Positions 20,583 through 30,157 of a DNA stretch of 64,000 nucleotides are shown piece by piece. The stretch spans positions 3,685,501 through 3,749,500 of the forward strand of contig JAHRBC010000006.1 in the NCBI GenBank assembly GCA_022702545.1. Direction: 5' to 3'. Source of the stretch: Phycomyces nitens (Eukaryota > Mucoromycota > Mucoromycetes > Mucorales > Phycomycetaceae). Position numbers and translations under genes: made by a program. Below the pieces are notes generated by a model. The model had not been told where the DNA came from. It ran no database searches and was given only the letters and a program-made list of their open reading frames with translations. Position 1 is the stretch's first letter. Each line of letters starts with the position of its first letter.

Positions 20583-23147
20583 GCAAAAATTGAGTGTTAA
20601 TAATTTTCCTTTTTAAATAATAGACCCTTTTGCTACTCCTGGTATGCCCAAAAACCCAGTGCACAGAGCAATTGCCATTTTCGTTGTTCTGTTTGCATCC
20701 CGTTATGTGGTCGATAAGGGTGCTGTTGTCTTGATTGAGTTCATCAACAAACTCTTGACGATTTAAGGACAGGACTTCCAATTGCCCTCAAGCCTTTCTG
20801 GTCTCCAAAGCATGACGGGTTTCACTGCCTTGACCAAGGGTGTAAAGAGATTCGTTGTGTGCCAGGATTGCCACACGGTGTATGAGGAAGCTGGGTCTGC
20901 TCCACTTCGGTGCGATTCTGCTAAGCTCGGTTCCCAATCTGTATGTGGTTGTCAATTGATGAAGCAATCGTCATCTGGTGCTTTGGTTGCCAAGAGATCG
21001 TACATCTATCAGTCCGTCAAGCAGGCGTTGAGAGTCCTTTTCCTCCGCCCGGATTTTGAGACCAAGATTCGTCACTGGAACCAGGAGCTAAAAGTTGTAG
21101 ACACCATGTGCGATATCTACGATGGTGCAATGTGGAAGGGTCTCCAGGACATGGGTGGTGTTTCGTTCGTTGCAGATCCACGTTCTTTGATGCTGACACT
21201 GAACATTGACTGGTTCCAGCCCTTTGATGGAATCAGCTATTCTTGTGGTGCCATCTATCTTGTAATCAATAATTTGCCTAGGGAGGAAAGGTTCAAGGCC
21301 GAAAATACTATTCTCGTCGGTCTGATGCTTGGACCCAAGGAGCCAAAGACAGATGAGATCAACAGTTATCTCAAGCCGTTGGTCGATGAACTGGAGCAGT
21401 TGTTTGTTGGAATAAGGATCCCAACCTTTGAGTGCCCGTCTGGTGTCAATGTCCGTGGTGCATTGTTGATGGTGGCGTGCGATATCCCAGCTGCAAGGAA
21501 GACGAGTGGGTTTACGGCACACAACAGCACCAATGCATGCTACAAGTGCAATCGTCAGTTCTCTCGTTTGGAGGGGTCAAACCAGGTGGATTTCTGTGGA
21601 TTTGACTATTCACAATGGTCTCTTCGGACATCAGTTGATAACAGACACCATGCAACACTTTGGAAAGATGCCCAGACGATTTCCGAAAGGCATGGACTTG
21701 AAGTTGAGAATGGTGTACAATGGTCAGAGCTTCACCGCCTCCAGTATCTTGATCTTGTCCGCGCAACTGTGGTGGACCCCATGCACAACCTCTTCCTGGG
21801 AACCGCCAAGAGAATGGTTGAAAACTGGATCTCTGGTGGTGATTTGTCCAATGACGATCTTCTTGTGATGCAGGAGATAGCAGACACCATGGAGCTGCCA
21901 AGTGATTACAGTTCACTAAAGACAAAGATTGCCAGGGGATTTCCATTCATGAAAGCAGACGAGTGGAAATCTTAGGTGCTGGTATATTCGCCTGTTGCGT
22001 TGAAGCCCGTTCTCCTGCGTCAAAAGTTTAACAGTTGGATGAACTTTGTGGATGCCTGCCGCCTGATTGTCAAGCCATCTGTGTCCTTCCAGGATGTTGA
22101 CAATGCCCATCACCACCTTCAGCAATTCTGCCAAGAGTGCGAGCGCCTTTACCCTCCAAGTCTTCTCACCTGCAACATGCACCTGCACCTCCATCTTCAT
22201 AAGACCATCAATGATTTTGGACCGGTGTACGGCTATTGGCTCTTTGGGTTTGAGAGGTACAACGGATTGCTAAAGAACGTGAGCACGAATGGAAAGAATG
22301 GGTTTGAGGCAACCTACATGCGGAAATTTGTCCAGGACGTATTCAAGAATGATTATGTCAATGCTGTTCTACAATCTCCAAGCCAAGACATCTTCACTCC
22401 TCTCTTTTCAAACCTCCTCTCTGCCTCCACCTCTGCCTCTATCCCTACCCCCACACCCACACCCACACCAACACCAACACGACGCCCGTTCAGATTGCTG
22501 GATTTCATCGAAGCTTCAGAGAATTCTGAATTCCCAATCAAGGGTAACGAGCCTCTTCCCCCTCTGCGTTTCCTCTGCTTCAAAAGTCTGCCACAAAAAT
22601 GAGTGATATTGACTATCCTCAATTGTTGGCTTACTATGTGGATACGTATGACATTGACACCCTCCAGCATTATCAACATGCCACTTCTTCTTTGTTGTTT
22701 GTTGACAATCAGATCGTGAAGCTGAAATCGATAAATCTCCTTGGCCAAGTTTATCGTGGACACAATAGCTCTGGAAATGGTGGATCTCGTGTACAAGCTT
22801 TGTTTGGTAGCAGCACTGGTGAGAACCAGACCGCCTATACTGGGCAGATACAGTATATTTTTGTTCATCAGTTTACGCCGCCTCTCTCTGCCTCTGTCCG
22901 TTTAAATCGTCGTGGCTATCAAAGCCAGCATGTCTTTGCCTTTGTGCGATGGAATGGTGTCTGTTATGAACGATCACGCGAAGATGAAGGTGTTGACATC
23001 TGTTTGCCCAGTTTTTCTCCTGCTACCAATGAGTGCATCTTGCCAGTGCATCGCCTTCTTTTGGAAGTTGCGACTGCCACACACACAAGCCGAAATGGTA
23101 TAAAGAGGATGCTGGTCATTCCTTTGCCAAAGAAACTTTGCGTGTAA
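20583..23147 (+). pseudogene. Element H gene 1, large catalytic exon with two stops and a frameshift
   Basis: The exon resumes after I near 20625 and encodes the same transposase as E, with CQDCHTVYEE, DWFQPFDG, ACDIPAARK, CYKCNRQF, DPMHNLFLGTAKRM and FGPVYGYWLF. Three defects are visible. TAC became TAA at about 20763-20765. TGG became TAG at about 21973-21975. A single base is missing in a C run near 22555-22560, which moves the last 180 codons (22599-23147) to another frame. The last defect is shared with E and the two stops are not. The Thr-Pro linker is encoded by an ACACCC repeat at 22446-22484. Confidence 0.9.
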
Positions 23148-23268
23148 TAAAAAAATAAATATCTTTTCTCTTTTATAAAGAACAAACAGAAATAGCATTG
23201 CCTTTATAAATGTCGTCAAAACGTAACGCGTGTCAAAAAAATAGATGGAGAGATAAAAAATTATTTTA

Positions 23269-24457
23269 TTAAAGCCCATGTCTAAGAGCCCACTGAGCAA
23301 GACTGGGATTTAAATTGGTCGGGACTGCCACGTCCACAGTTCTGCCATAAACCCTTGACAGCAACTGGTGAGAGTTTGCTCCAAGTTGGAGACCAACAAA
23401 TCTATCAATGACTTGGATAAATCGGTTGTACTATCAATTGCACATTAGTAATCTAAAGTCATCCAAAATATTATTTATAATCAGCTCAACAACTCACTTC
23501 ATCGCTTCTCCAACTTGGGCGGACGGTCCGAATCACACGTCTTCTTCCAGTTTCGGAGACTTCGTCATCCGATTCTCCTCCGGACATTGCTTCCTTGGGG
23601 AGTGCATTGGCACAATCCCGGCCCATCTCTTGGTTGATGGCAACCATGTTGCTGCCGTATGCCTTTGTTTGGCGCTTGTGGTTCTAATAATAACCTTGTT
23701 ATTATTTTTTGGAATAGATTTTTAATATATCAAGGATAACTTACTTCACCAGCACGTCTGGCTCTCCGTGAACGTGTGTTCGTGATCTCTTTTGCAGCAG
23801 CAGAGATCTTCTCCTGTTTGCATCTGTTGATGAAGTTTTTGTGGAGCTTATCACGAAGATCCTTGGTTCTCATCCCATCACCAGCAAACTTGCGCTCCAG
23901 GACGACAAGAAGCCTGTTCACTAACTCCTTGTTTGGAGTCACATTAAAGTGAACATCCGTGTTCCACCTGGGCTTGTTAGTGTTGGCCAAGATCTCTGCT
24001 GGAGTATTTGCATGGAAATTTGGCTCCCACAAGAACTCACGGATCTTTCTCTGATATAGTAAACAAGTTAATGAATTGATAATATAGTATAAGGTATAAT
24101 GCTTACATTGACCTCCACTGATGTTTTATGGCTGGGTCCAGCCAAACCAATGGCCTCCACAACCGCAACATTGCTGGGTTCACTGGTGGCAGTGGCAGGA
24201 ACCTCTTCTCCAAAATTGTCAATGGCCTTAATGGCTTCACGGGTTCCAGCAATGATGACACCAAGTCTGGCATCCATCGTTACCAGTTTGGTGTTGGAGG
24301 TCACCAACTCGCCTTCTACATTGGTGACCTTATCTTCCACTCTGGTCATGTTGTCTTGAATTCCAGAGAGCATCTCGACAATTTGCTCCATGTTGGCAGG
24401 AGTGAGAGCAGGAGCAGGAGTGGGACGAGGAGCAATCGATCTTCTTTGGTTAACCAT
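23269..24457 (-). CDS. Element H gene 2: accessory protein with SWRSDE block
   Basis: Four exons with phase-0 GT-AG introns, nearly identical to E gene 2. Exon 1 is 351 nt (24457-24107) and encodes a predicted coiled coil (MEQIVEMLSGIQDNMTRVED). Exon 2 encodes RWNTDVHFNVTPNKELVNRL and a basic end. Exon 3 carries MSGGESD and RPSWRSDE. Exon 4 ends in PTNLNPSLAQWALRHGL and TAA at 23269-23271. No stops are seen, so gene 2 remains open although gene 1 of the same element is dead. It is convergent with gene 1 (about 120 bp apart) and divergent from gene 3. Confidence 0.75.
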
Positions 24458-24892
24458 TTTCTAGAATATGGTAAAGTATATTTCGATTATAATTATTAGT
24501 TTTTGTTCAATTGAAATAAAAATAAATATAATATACATACAAAAACTGTTTTGTTGGGTGGGTGAGTAAGTGTGTGTGTGTGTGTGTGTGTGTGTAAAGG
24601 TAAGAGAGGTTGAATATCAAAAAGGCCGTTATATATAGGCATTTTGAATGACTATAAAGATGTTCCTCTATTGTCTTGAAGCACTGAGATGCAAATCGGC
24701 CTTGATATTGTTTTTGGGCTCAATCCATCATGCTTTCCGCAGCATGCTTCAAAGGTGAAAAAATTTCAGACTCTCTCCTTTTTTTGGTTCCCTTTATTTT
24801 TCCTTTTCCTTGCTTTTTTGATATTGGCGCCTTTCTCTGGTAAGACATTTTTTATACCTCTTTATACACACAAATTAACCTCTTTTTCATAG
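24458..24892. promoter_or_regulatory. Divergent promoter of H genes 2 and 3, with a (GT)n tract
   Basis: This 435-bp region contains a (GT)n microsatellite at about 24567-24597 and a pyrimidine-rich tract at 24770-24850. The same arrangement is present in E (60381-60819) and D (63192-63625) with different GT lengths. An alternative ATG at 24689 could make the gene 3 product about 22 residues longer if the donor after its AAG codon is used. Confidence 0.5.
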
Positions 24893-25403
24893 ATGTGCGC
24901 TCCCATTGCAACTCATCCTTTCCACAATGGCCATCTAGACAAATACTCACTGGCCGCATTCACTGGTACCATCATCTTGATAAAAATTATTTTCACTTTC
25001 TCTTTTAGATTGGCCAAACAACTTATATAGGGATGCCATCGGCACCAGGTAAAATTTTTTCTTTCAATCATACTTGTTCCCTCTCTGACTCTATTCCATT
25101 GTAGACTGCCCTTTCTATTCATGCCATCGGCCTCCTCCATCATTCGCAATTGTAATCATAAAGGTAATATTCTTTATAAATCTCTTTTTGCTTATCCAAA
25201 ATATTATTCAGATTATTTATTAATTATTATTATTATGTGTTTTATAGACTCACTTGGGCTTCCTTTACACACCATACCCCCTACTTTGATAACCCATTTG
25301 GCTCCTGGTATGTAAATTAAATATATCATCACTCTGTTCACCCATATTAATTTTTATTCCCTTTTTTATAGTAAAACCTGCCACACAGCCCATCCAGCCT
25401 TAA
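24893..25403 (+). CDS. Element H gene 3: 87-aa protein from five micro-exons
   Basis: Exons 24893-24965, 25009-25048, 25105-25163, 25248-25307 and 25372-25403 are 73, 40, 59, 60 and 32 nt. They are joined by introns of 43, 56, 84 and 64 nt, all GT-AG. Spliced they give one open frame of 88 codons including the stop, although junction phases differ. That is hard to get by chance. The product begins MCAPIATHPFHNG and is Pro/His/Ser/Thr-rich near the end. No domain was recognised. A downstream exon and CCAATAAAA at about 25678-25687 suggest a longer transcript. The donor of that later intron is mutated to AT in H (25440s) but is GT in E and I. Confidence 0.55.
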
Positions 25404-26149
25404 AATTCAAGTCCCCTTTGCACACTCTTGCCCATCTCTTGCAATATAAGTATCTTTTGACACACAAAAATTTTCTCTTTGTACCCCACATCATTAACAC
25501 TTCTTTATCTTTTACAGAACACTCCTGCAGCCCAAAAAATTGCTGGATATTCATATTTTTGCAGGTATTTTTTATGTAGAAAAATATTCCATCCAAATAG
25601 CAGCAAGCAACCGGGTAGAAACGGCTAGGCATAGGAATAGGCGTAATAATAGACTCTAAACCTAGAAACATTCTATTCTTTCCAATAAAAATAAAAGCGT
25701 AAACCATTACCAATCCAATATAAACGGGAAATCAAATAATGGGTGATATATTACTGGTGAAGAAGAATAAAGAGGCTTTCAAGTGTTTGATTTGATTGGT
25801 CTTGGGTAGTAACCACTAGTAGATACATCGAGTTTCTACAACTCGCAACATAAAGATATGTGACGTATCTGAACATTTCAACGACCACGTTGAGACGACC
25901 AAAATAGAACCGTTCTTTTAAATACTTTTTTTCATCGTTCCAAATCAGATCTATATACCGAAAGTGCTAACAGACCTCACCTGCGGCACATTTTTACATG
26001 TTTCTACTACTGCAAACCACGACACCGAGGTACCTGTGAAGCTAGCATGCCTCCTAGTTGAAAAAATATTTAAACTAGGTGAAACCCACCCCTTTTCAGT
26101 ACCATAATGCTGGATTTCTGGTACTACAAACAGCCCCTCTTTTGCAGTG
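25404..26149. other. Right terminal region of element H
   Basis: This holds the probable 3' untranslated exons and polyadenylation signal of gene 3, then about 450 bp of non-coding sequence ending in the inverted terminal repeat. A palindromic pair, GGTGAAACCC at about 26079 and the GGTACTACAAA region, lies near the end. No other gene is seen. Confidence 0.5.
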
Positions 26150-26222
26150 CATCCAGCACCACCCAGGTCGAGAAAATCCTGCAGACGCACTTTCTCGCCT
26201 ACTTCCCGAAAGCTCTGAGTAG
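26150..26222 (+). pseudogene. pol: End of J pol part 1
   Basis: This is a continuation of the 9823-12434 frame after H and one CAT copy. It encodes the short conserved tail after RNase H (HHPGREN...DALSR), then reaches TAG at 26220-26222. In most Ty3/gypsy elements the frame continues directly into integrase, but here it stops. Confidence 0.9.
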
Positions 26223-26392
26223 GACATTTGTCCTAGATACCCCCAAGTCATATTTTTTCCCGTTTCCTTGTCTTGGGGAAGACCTTTTATTGCACCCATC
26301 TTTTCCCTTTTATTATTCTTGTTATCTTTATAACGAAACAAATATATTTTATATTTTGAAAACATATCTATCATCACTTGTCTACTTTTGCA
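26223..26392. promoter_or_regulatory. Non-coding spacer between RNase H and integrase of J
   Basis: This is 170 bp with stops in the pol frame and no similarity to gypsy linker peptides. It is pyrimidine-rich, then AT-rich up to ATG 26393, like the leaders of other genes in the window. It may be a promoter for a separate integrase transcript. I found no believable intron joining the two frames. Confidence 0.4.
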
Positions 26393-27721
26393 ATGGAATA
26401 TCCTTTATATTTGTCCATATTACACTGTATTCAAAACAATGGAAACCTTCCTGATCGGATTAGTCCAACTGAACGCAAGAAAATCCGTAGGCAAGCCCCC
26501 AAGTTTGAGGTTCATCATGGAAAACTATTCAAGAAAAATCCGTATACTGGTGGACTTCAAGAACTTCTTCATGAGGGTATTATCAAAGATATCATTATTC
26601 AAGTACATTCAGAAGGACATGCTGGTATCAAGAATACATGGTCTCAAGTCCGTCAACAATATACTTCACCAAAATTATTTGAATGGGTACGAAGGGTAGT
26701 ACAAAATTGTGTTACATGCCAAGTACGTGCTCGTTATCTTCACCGCCGTACGGAACTATCAAGACCTATTCCAACACCTGATCGTCCATTTTATATGGTT
26801 GGATGCGATGCAGTGGGACCAATGGATATTCCCTCTAGTGGATTCCGCTATATATTGGTAGCAGTAGATTATCTTACTCGTTGGCCTATTGCTGCTCCAG
26901 TTGAAAATATTACTCAAGAAACAACTGCGAAATTTCTCTTTGACCATGTCGTTTCCTTATATGGTGTACCAATGTATCTTCTGACCGATCGTGGTAGTAA
27001 CTTCAAGTCTAGTTATATTCGCAAGTTTTTGACCTCTCTCAACTGCCGGCATCTTACTACTACGGCGTATAGGCCACAAACCAATGGACTCTGTGAATGA
27101 TTGAATCAAACTGTCGTACAGACACTTGCGAAAATCACTCGTGATACCGACGATCCATCTAAATGGGACCAATATATCCCTGCCACCTTACTAGCCATCT
27201 GTACCATGCGTAGTGACACTACCGGTCAAACTCCAGGCATGCTTCTTTATGGTTATGATCTGCGTACTCCAGCAACTTGGCCAGCTCCTACTTCGCACTT
27301 TGTCGAGGGAAACCGTCCACTCGAATTAGCTAATCGTGCTAAGGTTCTCCACAATCTGATCGAAACAATACACAAAGAGGCCAAGGAGAGATCCACCATA
27401 AAGAAAGCTAAGGACAAAGCAAGATACGATCAACAAGTCTCCACAAGAAGAAAGTTTAATGTTGGCGAACAAGTATTGATGCGAGATCAAGTTCCTGCCA
27501 CTAAGTTGTCTGATCGTTGGTTAGGGCCCATGACTGTAACCAAAGTAAATCCGAATGGTACTTATTACCTTGTTGGACCGAACTACCTTCGCCTAAAAGG
27601 TGCAGTCAATGGTGATGTTCTTGTTCCTTTCCGACACCACAAGTCCCTAATTCCAGACAAGGAGATTCAGCGAGGTGAAGCTCAATTTCTTTCTTGGCTT
27701 GAACGCCTTCGATCCAGATAG
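26393..27721 (+). pseudogene. pol: J integrase, one in-frame stop
   Basis: The zinc-binding domain shows HSEGH (HX3H) and CVTC. The catalytic DDE triad is visible as the Asp in GCDAVGPMD, the Asp in LLTDRGSNF, and the Glu of NGLCE with 35 residues between the last two. A GPY/F-like segment (DRWLGPMTVTKVNP) follows. No chromodomain is obvious. TGA at 27098-27100 directly follows the catalytic Glu, where the family has Arg, so a CGA-to-TGA change is likely. The enzyme would insert the cDNA in the nucleus. As written, it would be cut after the catalytic core. Confidence 0.92.
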
Positions 27722-27782
27722 TGTCATTCCAGTAGTTCTTACTTCTCTTTTTCTTCCGTGGTCTTCACTAGCGAGGGTGCCA

Positions 27783-28285
27783 TGACACGGTGTGTCTCGT
27801 TTTGGTTCCGTTCAGACCACGAACATCCTGTAAAAGTATGACGACTTTTGCAGGATTTCTTTTAAACCCATGTGCAAGAAGTACCCTTGTGCATGGTATA
27901 ATATCATCAATTATACTTAGAAGAAGTTATAATGAGATAGTATAGATTTCTTCAGTATAAAAGGCTTGATATGAAGCAATAATAAAACATCATCTCTATC
28001 TACCTTTATTTTTATTGATCAAACCCTGATTTGTATCCTTACACATTTATTTCATTGTCACTGACTTATAATCACTCTTCGCGATAATTATAAGCATACC
28101 TCTTGTTATATTTGTCTTTTTGTATACATTCTACCCCAATTTCCTTACTGTTGGATAGACCCGAGCGTTATCACAGTACTTTATCCCTTTTTATTATACA
28201 TTTTTGCCTTTTGAACTCGTTGGCAACCCTTATTCATTTTTATATCTGACAACGTTGCACCACAAAACCAACTCAACACTTGTCA
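27783..28285 (+). repeat. Right LTR of J
   Basis: 503 bp, matching 8488-8990 except for three T-for-C differences. A short purine-rich stretch (GCGAGGGTG) just before 27783 may be the polypurine tract. Confidence 0.95.
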
Positions 28286-28863
28286 TATGTGTGAAACAGT
28301 GGTATGGACAGTATTGAACTTGATGACCCGACGATTGTTGTTGCTTCTCGTCTTTGGAAAAATTCAACCGTACATTCTTCATGTATGTACCGAAGAATAA
28401 AACAGGAGACCAGACGTGGCAATCATCATGTGATGTTCACCTGTCCATACAGAAAGTGAGTATTGGTATTAGTCAAAATACAAAATAGAGATCACTCACA
28501 TTTTTTATATTTTTATCTAGCCATCGCAATATAACTATTCAAAGCTGGTTTGTTGGCACCGTGGAATTTTATTTTGAGCATAAAGAGGTTGATGGCACAC
28601 CGCACTTTCTGGCATTCGTTGAAGTGATGAAAGAGCATGGTACAGCAGCCCATGACTCATCTGTGCCAATCGTAATACGGCGGTCACACAGCTCAACTGG
28701 ACAAACAACCCAGCCAAAATATGCTGTTAATGTGGATGACATTCAGCATCAAGTTGGGCTCATCCAGTACCCTCCGAGTAGTAATCAGTTCTTTATCATT
28801 GCACCATATTACGTGTTTAATGACAATCTGCGTGTGACCATGGGGAACCTTGCCACTTTATAA
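28286..28863 (+). pseudogene. Element B gene 1, remnant downstream of J
   Basis: This continues 8184-8487 after J and one TATG copy. A TGA is met almost at once, where A has Arg. The frame then encodes IVVASRLWKNSTVHSS and a GNHHVMFTCPYRK segment up to a GTGAG donor. The last exon (about 28520-28863) starts FEHKEVDGTPHFLAF and ends after YYVF...VTMGNL with TAA. It matches the last two exons of A gene 1. It is a fragment without the catalytic core. Confidence 0.85.
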
Positions 28864-29273
28864 AAATTTTCTTTTTCTTTTTTCTTTCTTTATAAATATC
28901 AATACCAAATAAAATAAAATAAAATGGCTAATAATGTCAAAAACAAAAAAATTGTTTCAAAAAAACGGTAGCATAACTACCGTTTTGTTCACACAGGCAA
29001 AAAATTATTTTTCTCAAAAATGCGCAACATCGTTAACACCAAATAAAATGCTCATTTCAATAAATAACGTTGCCTAAAAACTTACGAGCCCTTTCTATGG
29101 TACTACAACTACCTCATTGCCTGATGAAAAGACATTCCATGCGACTTTTATGAATCGGCATCGATGACATTACCTTTCAACCACAATCTGCGGAGATAAA
29201 GTACTCAAAAATCATAAAAAACGGTAGTTATGCTACCGTTTTCGGCACAGCTACCGGTCCTTCCGCTGTAGTG
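28864..29273. other. Right terminal region of B
   Basis: Non-coding, and about 95% like the left end of A by eye. Two GGTAG/CTACC palindromes (28975-29000, 29220-29262) flank a conserved 200-bp core. It ends in the CACTACAGCGG terminus. Confidence 0.8.
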
Positions 29274-30157
29274 AGAGTATTGTGGAGCAAAGTGGTAAGA
29301 TTTATTTATTTCTTAATTATATACAATCGTTTTATTAATATTTATATATATATGCTTTTTTTGCTAGCTCTTGAATGGGTAACCGAGTCTGTAAAAAGGG
29401 CTCAATTGACTGAATATCCTGACCTGCTTGGAAAACGACTGATCGATACAAGTGGGGAGTTCAAAGGGAAGGATGATACCAAGCGATACAACATGCTTCT
29501 TCAAATGCTCCATCGTCAAGACTGGGAAGCACAGTGCAAAGAGATCCCAGAAGGACAAATTTTACCCCAATTCTTCCCTATGCCAGAATATGTGGTAACA
29601 ACAAAGCGCCTACAGCTCAAGTCACTGGCTTGCTCTATCAAAAGCGATCTGATTGACAAGGACTTTCCTGTAACTACCAAGACATGGAAAAGTATTCCTG
29701 GGAGCCAGCAGGAATACTACATGTTGCTACTCGAAAGACGGGCAAGACAAATTGGCCTCCACATTTACAAGTGCAAAAGAATGTGGTGTGCCAAGAATCT
29801 TCTCCGAGACACCTTTAAGAGTGCAAACCAGACTCGTAAGAGAAAAATGGCAGAGAACAGCCAGGCAAGTTTATTAATTAGCAAACATTTGAACATGCAT
29901 TATAATTAATATAATATTTTTATTATGTTATAGCAGGAAAGAGCAAGCAGTTCTTTTCTTTCGGAAGATGAGGTGTTTCAAACTGATGACGAGGCTGATT
30001 CACCAATCATGACAGATGTACTGTAAGTTAGAGCTTCTTTGTTGCTCATCTATTCTCAATCTAATATTAATATAATATTTCTACTATTTGATATAGGTTT
30101 ACACCACTAGGAATAAGCAATGAGCCTTCATCAAAGAGAAACAGACTAGGGCTTTAA
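29274..30157 (+). CDS. Element A gene 2, 3' part (about 240 aa of the product)
   Basis: This completes the gene begun at 5823. The rest of exon 1 ends at about 29294 (GTAAG). Exon 2 (about 29369-29867) encodes LEWVTESVKRAQLTEYPDLL, TKRYNMLLQMLHR and a basic C-terminal stretch, and uses a GC donor. Exon 3 (from about 29936) is acidic (SEDEVFQTDDEADSP). The last exon ends in SSKRNRLGL and TAA at 30155-30157. No stops are found. Function is unknown. Position and size resemble gene 2 of the CACTG elements, but the sequence is not obviously related. Many Lys/Arg residues suggest nucleic-acid binding. Confidence 0.7.

Larger units (their letters stand above)
12435..26149 (+). mobile_element. Element H: CACTG-ended CACTA-type transposon in J pol
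   Basis: The left end is CACTGGAAAAACCCCTCG at 12435. The right end, read inverted, is CACTGCAAAAGAGGGGC. The target duplication CAT lies at 12432-12434 and 26150-26152. Removing H with one CAT restores the J pol frame. Without nested element I, H is about 6.36 kb, the same as its sister E. It carries genes 1, 2 and 3 in the standard layout. Gene 1 is broken by two stops and a frameshift. Confidence 0.96.
8488..28285 (+). mobile_element. Element J: Ty3/gypsy LTR retrotransposon, split by H
   Basis: Two 503-bp LTRs begin TGACACGG and end TTGTCA, and are flanked by TATG (8484-8487, 28286-28289). The order is gag, protease, reverse transcriptase, RNase H and integrase, the Ty3/gypsy order. By eye the LTRs differ at only three sites, all C in the left copy and T in the right, so the insertion is young. 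Element H (12435-26149) lies just after the RNase H coding region. Without H the element is about 6.1 kb. Confidence 0.96.
5977..29273. mobile_element. Element B: internally deleted Plavaka/CACTA-type transposon inserted in gene 2 of A
   Basis: The left end is CACTACGGCAG at 5977 and the right end is GCTGTAGTG at 29273, with the 3-bp duplication AGA on both sides (5974-5976, 29274-29276). B lies in opposite orientation to A. It keeps only the 3' end of gene 2 (minus strand), a 128-bp middle piece, and the 3' part of gene 1 (plus strand). It therefore cannot encode a transposase and resembles deleted dSpm-like derivatives. Retrotransposon J is inserted in it. Without J, B is about 3.5 kb. Confidence 0.9.

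Noticed and set aside
22353..22868. Minus-strand frame of 171 aa with a Gly-Val repeat (also 58276-58791)
   Set aside because: Shadow of the Thr-Pro repeat and C-terminal domain of gene 1 on the other strand.
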